Shown here piece after piece: positions 53,917-61,740 of a DNA stretch of 64,000 bases. Both the position numbers and the translations under genes were made by a program. Position 1 is the stretch's first letter. Each line of letters opens with the position of its first letter. The notes beneath the pieces were generated by a model. It made no database searches. It was not told the origin of the DNA and saw nothing but the letters and a program-made list of their open reading frames with translations. Source of the stretch: Deltaproteobacteria bacterium (GTDB taxonomy: Bacteria; Bdellovibrionota_B; Oligoflexia; Oligoflexales; CAIYRB01); NCBI GenBank assembly GCA_016874735.1, contig VGTI01000001.1, forward strand, positions 148,466-212,465. Direction: 5' to 3'.

Positions 53917-54721
53917 TCCGCTCCATCAGAAGAAGTCTCTCAGTCAAGTTTTCCTTAAAGTTGACTGGCCCGTTCAGCGGATGGTGGCCCTGCTTAAGGA
54001 GCTAGATGTTCAGCGTGTCATCGAGATTGGGCCCGGCGGTGGTGTGCTTACAAGAGCTATGGTTGATGCAGGTATGCATGTCTTAGCGATTGAGAAAGAC
54101 CAACGTTTTGCTGCGCACCTACAAGAACAGATCGAACTCTGGGAGAGTCTAAGTCCAGGTAAACTGCGGGTGCACAACGAAGACATCCTACGCTGTGATT
54201 TACAGCAATTCGTGGAAATAGCTGGCGCCCCATGCGCACTAGTTGGGAATATTCCCTACCATATCTCGAGTCAAATCGTGCAGCTTGCCATCGAGAATTT
54301 GTCAAAGTTGCAGGTTGTCGTGTTGATGACTCAACTAGAGTTTGCAGAGCGAGTTGCCGCCAAGCCAAATTCAAAAGACTACGGTAGTCTATCTGTTTAC
54401 GCGCAGCTTCGGTCCAGTGTCCACCTTGAGTACAAGGTAGGTCGTGAATGCTTTCAGCCTGTGCCTAAAGTAGACAGTGCTGTGATGACTATCCGGGGTC
54501 GGGATGAACAGTTAAGCACGGAAGTCCTGACGGCGACTGAGAAGCTGACGCGGCTTGCCTTCTCGCAGAGGCGGAAGAAGCTCAGCAACAGTTTGTCCAC
54601 AATATTACCCGAAGGCAGTGACCTTAATGGTGCTCCGGTCGATCTAGACCGTCGGGCCGATGCTATAGCGCCACTAGATTTTGTCGCCTTAGTGGAGTGG
54701 TTAAGTAACCATAATCCATGA
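53894..54721 (+). CDS. rsmA: 16S rRNA dimethyladenosine transferase RsmA (KsgA)
   Basis: RsmA dimethylates A1518 and A1519 of 16S rRNA and acts as a late 30S checkpoint. The 275-residue product has L-S-Q-V-F-L-K, the SAM motif E-I-G-P-G-G-G-V-L-T, I-E-K-D, G-N-I-P-Y-H-I-S-S (motif IV), and the C-terminal R-L-A-F-S-Q-R-R-K-K-L helix. It overlaps tsaD. Confidence 0.94.
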   Translation: MRRRQQRDPLHQKKSLSQVFLKVDWPVQRMVALLKELDVQRVIEIGPGGGVLTRAMVDAGMHVLAIEKDQRFAAHLQEQIELWESLSPGKLRVHNEDILRCDLQQFVEIAGAPCALVGNIPYHISSQIVQLAIENLSKLQVVVLMTQLEFAERVAAKPNSKDYGSLSVYAQLRSSVHLEYKVGRECFQPVPKVDSAVMTIRGRDEQLSTEVLTATEKLTRLAFSQRRKKLSNSLSTILPEGSDLNGAPVDLDRRADAIAPLDFVALVEWLSNHNP

Positions 54722-54735
54722 TATTATGAGGCATT

Positions 54736-56001
54736 ATGCTTCACCAATCATGGCAACGTTTTTGCGGCTTGGCGCTGATGGCTACTGGTGCCGTCTGCAG
54801 CAACTATGCGTTTGCGGTCGATTTTATACTCCCCGGGGTAGAGGCAAAGGCAGCTGCAGGTGCTGGACAGACGGTCAGTCGGGGAGCATCTGCCTTATTC
54901 TTTAATCCGGCCAACGTCATATTATGCCAAGGTGTAGAACCCGAGGCCGATCTTTCGTTTGCCAAGATTACGTATTCGTATCAGAACGCTGCCACAGAAA
55001 CGTTTGAGCCAGCGGTTTTGGGTGTTACGACACCCACGGCTAGTTTAGGCGGTGCGTGGCGCGTTGATCCCTCTGTCGCACTGGGCATGGAGGTACTACC
55101 ACTTGGCTTAGGATCCACACAGGACTACTTCGGTGCTCCCGTCGAGGTGACAACTGGTAGTTTTCAAGCGATGGATGTCAGTCGCAAAGAGGTAGCTGCC
55201 AAAATTGCCGCCGGAGGGGCGTTTCGTTTTCTTAAACGCTACACTCTCGGTTTGGGACTGATTTATACGACGGAACGTAGTTCCATACGGACTAAAAATG
55301 CCGGCACCGAAAGAGTTGCCCTTGAGGCTAGTTATGCCGGTAGATCCTTGCAGCCGAACTTAGGGGCCCGGATTGATGTCGGCTATGGTGTCATTATTGG
55401 ACTTAGTTATCGCACGCCCGTGACGCGTGCTTACAAGGGAAGCTTATCGATCAATACGGCACCAGAAGACAGTCCGGCAGCTTTACAGTCGGGCGATTTT
55501 AAGGGCGTGGCTTTTGAGCCTGCTGCTCTTGGTGTTGGTGTCGAGTGGAAGTTTCTGAACTACGGTTTGTTTGGCGATTTTGTATATAAGGCCTGGTCAG
55601 CCGGCCGTTCCGTCAGCAAGGGCGGTCTCGGTGCTGATCCCGCAGAAACTGATTTAATAAACACTACTGATCTTGTGATTGGTGGCAGGTATTGGATAGG
55701 CAACAATCATCTGGCTCAATTTGCTATTGGATTGAACGGTGCGAATGTTGGCAATGGCAGCGCCATCAGTACGGACGTTAATAACAGAGATGTGGCTGGA
55801 GTCCAGCTCGGTCAGACTGAGGCGATTCCGCGTCTGCTTCTATCCGGCGGCTACCTATTTAAGATTGCTCCTGGCCGGCAGATCGAAGCTGCCATGATGG
55901 TGCTTAACGGACGTCGTGAGGTGCCAGTTGGATACAGTCAACCAGGTACTTTTCAGCTGCAGGCTTTTGTGACCACGCTTGGCTGTAATTTTGCCATTTG
56001 A
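54736..56001 (+). CDS. FadL/OmpP1-family outer-membrane protein
   Basis: FadL-type porins import long-chain fatty acids or other hydrophobic compounds. The 421-residue product has a signal peptide (about 1-27), the N-terminal hatch with G-A-G-Q-T-V-S-R-G-A-S-A-L-F-F-N-P-A-N-V (about 42-61) and a 14-strand-type barrel ending T-L-G-C-N-F-A-I. It follows rsmA closely. GAGG lies near the start. It is convergent with the lipoprotein gene (no gap). Confidence 0.78.
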   Translation: MLHQSWQRFCGLALMATGAVCSNYAFAVDFILPGVEAKAAAGAGQTVSRGASALFFNPANVILCQGVEPEADLSFAKITYSYQNAATETFEPAVLGVTTPTASLGGAWRVDPSVALGMEVLPLGLGSTQDYFGAPVEVTTGSFQAMDVSRKEVAAKIAAGGAFRFLKRYTLGLGLIYTTERSSIRTKNAGTERVALEASYAGRSLQPNLGARIDVGYGVIIGLSYRTPVTRAYKGSLSINTAPEDSPAALQSGDFKGVAFEPAALGVGVEWKFLNYGLFGDFVYKAWSAGRSVSKGGLGADPAETDLINTTDLVIGGRYWIGNNHLAQFAIGLNGANVGNGSAISTDVNNRDVAGVQLGQTEAIPRLLLSGGYLFKIAPGRQIEAAMMVLNGRREVPVGYSQPGTFQLQAFVTTLGCNFAI

Positions 56002-56925
56002 TCACTTAGCGACCTTAGATTGCTCGTAAACTTGCTTGATATTCCTCTCCACTGTCGTCACGACGCTTTCCGCTGCCTGGGACGGGAATCCCTGGTCATC
56101 TACGGTAATTTCCCCAATCGCTACCAAATAAGCGCTACCGTTAAGTTCAAGGAGAGCGCTGACTAATTCGTTGTTGCGCACAGTGCTTTTTCCGCTCCCA
56201 AATGTTTGTGCGTAAAGATAGAGGTTGTTTTGCAAGTTGTAGTGATTGACCAAATAGTCGTAGGTTGTGCGGATAGTTAGGATAAAAATGGACTTGGACC
56301 AATCCTGGGCCATCGTCCAGCCGCGCACCCAGCTCTTATCCTGGCTACTTGCGATCGGAGTCGAAGTCACCGCGACAGTTTGAGCTCCGTCGGCGATAAG
56401 TGACTGTTCTTGCAGTGCCTCGTCACCTTGGTTGGGTGCAGCTTTTTCGAAGTGTGTTTTGGCATCGACTGGGAGCTTTATGGCGCTGCCGTAGGACCAA
56501 CTTACCTGTCCATTTTTGGCGACGATATCTGTGATACTCGTGATGCTTGGCTTACCTGTGCCAGCATACGCCTGCGCCACGAGACTGGCAAAAACCTTGG
56601 TCGGCACGTTCTGCGTCGTACACAAATTTGCTAATTGGCGCATGTGACTCGGTTTTTTTGCGATTTCTGTCGTAACAACGGCGGCGCACCATTGGCTCAT
56701 CTGCTCCGGTGGCCTGGCAGCTGGTTGTGTCGCGGGGGGATTCGTCGCTGTGCCGTCAAAGGTGCCGCCTTTGGGTGCGATGCCGCCGCCTTTGGGAGTT
56801 TGGGGCGAAAATGACGCCCCTTGTTTGCTGGCGTTGGTGCCTTTTTCTGAGGACTGCGGCCCACTGCACGCGCTCGCTAGCGCCCACACGGCTGCAGGTA
56901 AAAGATAGTCTTTGAACTTAAACAA
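56002..56925 (-). CDS. lipoprotein of unknown function
   Basis: The 307-residue product starts at TTG 56925, with GGAGG five bases upstream. The lipobox is L-A-S-A-C20. A Gly/Pro/Thr-rich linker (20-75) leads to a folded part (about 75-307) with two cysteines (C80, C102) that could form a disulfide. No family recognised. It is followed downstream (in its direction) by the convergent FadL-like gene. Confidence 0.65.
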   Translation of the reverse strand: MFKFKDYLLPAAVWALASACSGPQSSEKGTNASKQGASFSPQTPKGGGIAPKGGTFDGTATNPPATQPAARPPEQMSQWCAAVVTTEIAKKPSHMRQLANLCTTQNVPTKVFASLVAQAYAGTGKPSITSITDIVAKNGQVSWSYGSAIKLPVDAKTHFEKAAPNQGDEALQEQSLIADGAQTVAVTSTPIASSQDKSWVRGWTMAQDWSKSIFILTIRTTYDYLVNHYNLQNNLYLYAQTFGSGKSTVRNNELVSALLELNGSAYLVAIGEITVDDQGFPSQAAESVVTTVERNIKQVYEQSKVAK

Positions 56926-57004
56926 CCAGGCCTCCGCAAACGATGCCTAGTTATCGGAATTCGTGACGTTTTCCTTTAACCCATTCAATTTAGTGTAATA
57001 GTGC

Positions 57005-57034
57005 CAATCATTTAGCAGACATGCTAAATGATTG
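57005..57034. repeat. 13-bp perfect inverted repeat downstream of tRNA-Pro
   Basis: CAATCATTTAGCA (57005-57017) pairs with TGCTAAATGATTG (57022-57034) around GACA. It lies five bases past the tRNA 3' end on the minus strand, where a terminator or processing site would sit, but lacks a T run. Confidence 0.6.
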
Positions 57035-57039
57035 AAGAA

Positions 57040-57115
57040 TGGTCGGGCCGGCGAGATTCGAACTCACGACCTCACGCACCCCAAGCGTGCGCGCTACCAA
57101 CTGCGCTACGGCCCG
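57040..57115 (-). tRNA. tRNA-Pro (anticodon GGG)
   Basis: The minus strand folds as a complete cloverleaf: a 7-bp acceptor stem CGGGCCG/CGGCCCG with the C1-G72 pair typical of bacterial tRNA-Pro, D arm GCGC-AGTTGGTA-GCGC, anticodon arm CACGC/GCGTG with loop TTGGGGT (anticodon GGG at 57080-57082), and a T arm with GTTCGAATC. CCA is encoded (57040-57042). It reads CCC and CCU. Confidence 0.96.
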
Positions 57116-57397
57116 TTCACTCACTGAAGACATGGGAATTTATCGATACAAGAGACAATTCCCTAGGGGATTCTGCTACTTACCACAGACCTTCTGGACC
57201 GTCAACTCAAAGCCACGTGGTGACAGTGATGGGCCTGCGTTGCTGGGTGGGTCTCTGACCGGATATAATGACTTGAGTGGAACCATATCCAGAATGGTTC
57301 AGGCGTTCTCAATGCCCAGGTCGCCTCTGTTTCTTCTTCTCTACTCTCCCCTTAATTTTTGCATTTAAGCATTATTTACCCTCGACGGAGTTTAGTC

Positions 57398-58645
57398 TTG
57401 CCACGCATAGGTGATCGCAAAACTTTAGCACTCTGCCTGCTCATGTGGAGCTTAGACTCTCAAGTGGGCTTGGCTATCACCACGCATAAGAAACTCGCTA
57501 AGGCTCACCACGAAATTAAGGATGATTTATTTCCACGGCCTCCAACTGTACGGAAGCTGGTGCGGTTTTGGCGGAAAATATTTTACGAATACTCATCGAC
57601 CACGGCTGTCATCCACGATGCTAACGACACCGATCGTATTGTCGATGTCATTGATTATTCTCCCCTGGAAAAGCAAAGATATTCGTTCATGGTTCCGCGA
57701 CGCGATCGCGATGAAGTCACATCACGTAATTTGATCCGATACATTAAGGCAGCGGAAAATTTTGCCAAAGAAGGTGAATCCGCCGTGAACCGAGGCGAAC
57801 CAGAGCGCCGTCTTTATGACGCTTACAAGTCTAATCCCATGGCGTTGCAGCGTCTCTATAAAGGCGAGGTCAAACTGCGAGCGCAAGGCGGCTTGGCTGA
57901 TGATTTAATTCAGGCAGCAGCAAACGCCCAAGTCTATCTGCCCCAAATGGAGAAGATTTTTCTGCGCTACGGGGTACCCACGATCCTAACCCGCCTTCCG
58001 TTTGTCGAATCGATGTTTAACCTGAAGGCTAGATCTAAGGTTGGAGCATCAGGCATCTGGCAATTCATGCCTCAAACTGCTCGTCATTATATTTTTGTGA
58101 ACGATTTAGTAGACGAGCGGAATGCTCCCGAAAAAGCTACTAAGGCCGCCGCACAATTCCTAGCCAACAATTACAGAATGCTTGGCAGCTGGCCGCTTGC
58201 CATCACTGCCTATAACCACGGCGTGATAGGTATGGCAAATGCGGTCAAAAAACATGGGACTAAAGATATAGGGACAATTATAGACAGCTATTATTCTCCA
58301 AGTTTTGGGTTTGCTAGTCGCAATTTTTATTCAGAGTTTCTGGCTGCTGCCGATACCTATGAAAAGCTTTATCGGCAGAATCGGATTCCCAAGCCGCTAG
58401 ATTACACACCAACGGCATCTGTGATCATTCGTCATCCTATGTCGGTCGCACAAATTTTGCAGAGCACTTCGATTACAAAAGAACAATTGACTGCACTAAA
58501 TCCCTGCCTGCTTGAGCCAGCATGGACCAAGAAACTCAACAAGCAGCTTCCATCTTTTTATGAAATCAAAGTGCCTAAGAATCTTCATAAAGCGATTCAG
58601 ATCGGCATAAAAAACTTCGATGCTAAACGTTATGCCCGGAGATAG
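57398..58645 (+). CDS. lytic transglycosylase (MltD-like)
   Basis: This enzyme cleaves peptidoglycan glycan strands. From TTG 57398 (GGAG seven bases upstream) the product has 415 residues with an N-terminal signal region (about 8-26), a helical region and the SLT domain (about 185-300) with catalytic E204 in P-F-V-E-S-M-F, then G-A-S-G-I-W-Q-F-M-P-Q-T-A and N-N-Y-R-M-L-G. The C-terminus (about 340-415) resembles a degenerate LysM. An earlier TTG at 57359 is less likely. Confidence 0.85.
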   Translation: MPRIGDRKTLALCLLMWSLDSQVGLAITTHKKLAKAHHEIKDDLFPRPPTVRKLVRFWRKIFYEYSSTTAVIHDANDTDRIVDVIDYSPLEKQRYSFMVPRRDRDEVTSRNLIRYIKAAENFAKEGESAVNRGEPERRLYDAYKSNPMALQRLYKGEVKLRAQGGLADDLIQAAANAQVYLPQMEKIFLRYGVPTILTRLPFVESMFNLKARSKVGASGIWQFMPQTARHYIFVNDLVDERNAPEKATKAAAQFLANNYRMLGSWPLAITAYNHGVIGMANAVKKHGTKDIGTIIDSYYSPSFGFASRNFYSEFLAAADTYEKLYRQNRIPKPLDYTPTASVIIRHPMSVAQILQSTSITKEQLTALNPCLLEPAWTKKLNKQLPSFYEIKVPKNLHKAIQIGIKNFDAKRYARR

Positions 58646-58651
58646 GTGATC

Positions 58652-59410
58652 ATGAGCAAGTATCTAACAATTTCCATGGTCACGATCAGCGCATGTTTCG
58701 TTGGAGCATTGACCACTTTTGCTGCATCAAAAGCGCAAGAACCTCGGGTTGGTCAGGTAGATACTATCCTCGATCGACTCGAGAAGCGTCTTCTTGACCA
58801 AGAAGCAGATGGCGTCACCTTTAGTGATCGGAGTAGTGAGGTTAATTTTTTAAAACAACCTATTGATGGCAAAGTCAAAAAATACCAATTCAAGGCGGGC
58901 AAGATTGAGGCATCGGCGCCTGAAAAAGATCGTCTCAAGGCGATAGAAGTCTTAGTTTCAGACCTTGAGAGGCAAGTTGATGCGCTAGCGGCACGAGTAC
59001 AAAAAACCAAGCAGTCGGTTATCGACGATGCGACTTTAAACAATTCTGTTGCTGTCGATGCCCAGATGGACGGAGTAGATAAAGCATCGATTAAGTCGAT
59101 GCGGATTAGACTGGATGGTTACGAGCTCTACAGTATCTCAGATACTGCCGGGCTTTGGTTGCCTTCGAAAGTGGTACCGATATACTCAGGGCCATTGCAG
59201 CCAGGTTCGCATCGGTTGGATTTAGAGGTGCGTCTCATGCTGCGGACTAATCCAGATCTTCCCCTCAATTCTGATGTCTACAGGTACGTGAACAAGAGCT
59301 TCACCATGACTGTCGCTGGGGGGGCAACCCAGAGTCGGTACGTCATCGATATTAAGGCGCCCGAATCATTAGATGCTTCTGCTGACGCCAGTCTAAAGGA
59401 AATGATTTGA
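58652..59410 (+). CDS. exported protein of unknown function
   Basis: From ATG 58652 (GGAG ten bases upstream; GTG 58646 is an alternative) the product has 252 residues: a signal peptide (about 1-25), a charged coiled coil (about 35-130, D-L-E-R-Q-V-D-A-L-A-A-R-V) and a beta-rich C-terminal domain (about 145-252) with R-I-R-L-D-G-Y-E-L-Y and P-L-Q-P-G-S-H-R-L-D-L-E-V. No family recognised with confidence. It sits in a run of envelope genes and overlaps the next gene by 4 bp. Confidence 0.68.
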   Translation: MSKYLTISMVTISACFVGALTTFAASKAQEPRVGQVDTILDRLEKRLLDQEADGVTFSDRSSEVNFLKQPIDGKVKKYQFKAGKIEASAPEKDRLKAIEVLVSDLERQVDALAARVQKTKQSVIDDATLNNSVAVDAQMDGVDKASIKSMRIRLDGYELYSISDTAGLWLPSKVVPIYSGPLQPGSHRLDLEVRLMLRTNPDLPLNSDVYRYVNKSFTMTVAGGATQSRYVIDIKAPESLDASADASLKEMI

Positions 59411-61740
59411 ATTTTTGCCTACATCGTCGCAGTCTACGCTCGCTAATTGGCAGGGCCTTGCTAGTAATTTGCCTTGCCGTTGGAAGTCAAGCTAGTGCGT
59501 CGCATGCCAGCACCTATATCGACGAACCTGAGACGGAGCTAGCTTTAATCAAGACGAGTCTCGATCAATGGCTTCTTAAGTTAAATGCCGAAGATAAGCT
59601 TAATCATGAATTTGGCATTGGCCCCCAGAATGATGCCGCTGAGCGCGCCTGGGCTAATGCCAATGAATTTTTCGGGCGTAAAGAGTGGACCTCATCGGTT
59701 CGTGAATTAAATAATTTTCTTAATCAATTGCAGGTGCCAGATGGTGAGCGTTTCTTACGGGCACAATATATGCTCGGCATCGCTTATGAAGGGCTGCAAT
59801 TTCGCGAAAAATCGATAAAAGCCTATTTCCGCTACCTGGCTGCGACGCTTACAGCGAAGCAGGAAAGATTCGAGGAACTCTTGGACGTTCTGCGGCGGCT
59901 AGTGCCTTTGGTCAGTAGTATCGCCAGTAAAAAAGAGTTACGGCAGCAGTTAGCCGCCCTCACTAGCCTGGAACTACCACCAGCGATCCGTGCGCTCGTG
60001 TTTTATTATGCAAGTAAAGCAGCGATCGGTGTTGGTGATTATGCTGTAGCGGAGGAATGGCTAAAGCAGTTGATCCAGGTCGATGGTGACGCAGTGTTGA
60101 AGGCACGAGCAATGTACCTATTAGGTGTGATTGCGATTCAAGGTCAAAAGTCCGACGCTGCGAGCGAATTTTTTGGAAAAGTTATTGCTCTACCAGGTGA
60201 CGATGAGACGCGAGACTTGGCTCGCTTAGCGTTGGCTCGCTTGGCATTTAAGGCGCGAAAGTCGACACTAGCGTTGCGCCACTACGATACGATTGCGCCC
60301 GAGGCGGCTTCCTTCAAGGACGCCACTTTTGAGAGTATCTATGTGCTTATGGATGTTAAAAGGGAGCAGGAAGCGCGCGTCAAGTCCCTCCTGTATCTAA
60401 GCAGGTGGCCCGAGGGTCCCGAGGCGATGCAAGTACGCATACTACTTCCGTACTTGGACATGAGGGTGGGTGATCTGGCAGCAGCCCAGTCCTCGATCGC
60501 CGAAGCCGATAAGCGTCTGCAGGACATTAAGACTTGGCTTCAGCGTCATTTAGCCAACGAGTCATCGGTTACGCAGACGACTCTGGAGGATTTGACCACT
60601 TTGACCGGAGCACAATTAGCGGTACCGACGACTGTCCAGCGAGCGACGCAACTCTACGTGCGTCTGGCAGAATTGTCCCGACGCTTGAGCGATATTCGCG
60701 GCAGTGTCCGGAATACCTTATATACGGTCGGTCGGGCTAAAATTGTGCATTTTCGACCATTTTGGTTGAAGAGATCGACACAATTAGACGATGCATCAAT
60801 GGAATTGCTGCAACTTGGGCATCGTCTCATTGAGACTGAAAGACGACTCTATGCTAGTAAGCTTAGTAGGATCGATCAACAGAGGTTGGATGCATCGTTC
60901 GCGCGGCGCGCTAGTTTACTTGGTGCTGCCGCCAAAGGCCATCGTCAAGCTCACAGCTGGGAAGACTTTACAGTAACCTCTGACATGACCTTACGGTTGG
61001 CTAGTGTTAGTAGCAAATTGGCAGGAATGCAGGCGGAGTTAGCCTCGGTCCGTTACGTTCATTTGCTGAGAGACAATGCGGGCGACAAAGGTAGCGATAC
61101 AGCACGCATTGAGGAACACAGCGAGAAAGTAAAAAAACTTCAGGATTTTGTTTCCCGTGGCCTGGAGGCTGTTAGGCGCTACAGGACTAGCCAAATTGCT
61201 GATGATGCTCCCCATATCGCAACGATGATGTTTTTCCAATCTTATGCCGGCGCCATGATTGAAGAGGAGCTCATTTTATCCAGAGTCCGTGGCGTTGGCA
61301 CGAAAACGAGTCACGAGCGTTTGAATGCAGAGGATGCCTCCGGCGCTTGGGCCCAGTGGAGGTTTTTAGCCAGTATGTTATTCGATCAGTTAAGTGCCTT
61401 AGATCGTGACATGCGTGCCAAAATGGGGGGGCTAATTACGGAGCTTGATCTCGAGGAGAATTCCTTTGATCTCTCTGATGCCAAAGTTGCGACTCTCAGC
61501 CGCATGCTGTCCGATCAATTGGGGCAATCGATGGCTGCCATCTTAAACCAATATCAAACAGCCATCGACGAGCGATTTGCACGGCACCAGAAGATACGCG
61601 GCGACCTCGACTATCTAAAATTTCTTAAAACACGTGACGATAACCAGAAGTTACAAGATCAATATAACCTTGAGCAGCAGATATTGCGGGATAATCTGCT
61701 CGGACTGCAACAAGGGGCTTTGTGGCAATGGCCAAATTAA
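59407..61740 (+). CDS. exported TPR-repeat protein
   Basis: The 777-residue product starts at TTG 59407, where AAGGAA ends six bases upstream, and has a signal peptide (about 12-32). TPR-type repeats (about 70-380) with A-Q-Y-M-L-G-I-A-Y-E-G and A-M-Y-L-L-G-V-I-A-I-Q-G are followed by a long helical, coiled-coil-like region (about 400-775). It is probably a periplasmic scaffold. It overlaps both neighbours and forms an operon with them. A resemblance in layout to gliding-motility TPR proteins of myxobacteria (GltE/AglT type) is inference only. Confidence 0.72.
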   Translation: MNFCLHRRSLRSLIGRALLVICLAVGSQASASHASTYIDEPETELALIKTSLDQWLLKLNAEDKLNHEFGIGPQNDAAERAWANANEFFGRKEWTSSVRELNNFLNQLQVPDGERFLRAQYMLGIAYEGLQFREKSIKAYFRYLAATLTAKQERFEELLDVLRRLVPLVSSIASKKELRQQLAALTSLELPPAIRALVFYYASKAAIGVGDYAVAEEWLKQLIQVDGDAVLKARAMYLLGVIAIQGQKSDAASEFFGKVIALPGDDETRDLARLALARLAFKARKSTLALRHYDTIAPEAASFKDATFESIYVLMDVKREQEARVKSLLYLSRWPEGPEAMQVRILLPYLDMRVGDLAAAQSSIAEADKRLQDIKTWLQRHLANESSVTQTTLEDLTTLTGAQLAVPTTVQRATQLYVRLAELSRRLSDIRGSVRNTLYTVGRAKIVHFRPFWLKRSTQLDDASMELLQLGHRLIETERRLYASKLSRIDQQRLDASFARRASLLGAAAKGHRQAHSWEDFTVTSDMTLRLASVSSKLAGMQAELASVRYVHLLRDNAGDKGSDTARIEEHSEKVKKLQDFVSRGLEAVRRYRTSQIADDAPHIATMMFFQSYAGAMIEEELILSRVRGVGTKTSHERLNAEDASGAWAQWRFLASMLFDQLSALDRDMRAKMGGLITELDLEENSFDLSDAKVATLSRMLSDQLGQSMAAILNQYQTAIDERFARHQKIRGDLDYLKFLKTRDDNQKLQDQYNLEQQILRDNLLGLQQGALWQWPN

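Noticed and set aside
57028..57368. Two plus-strand frames across the tRNA gene
   Set aside because: They are antisense to tRNA-Pro.
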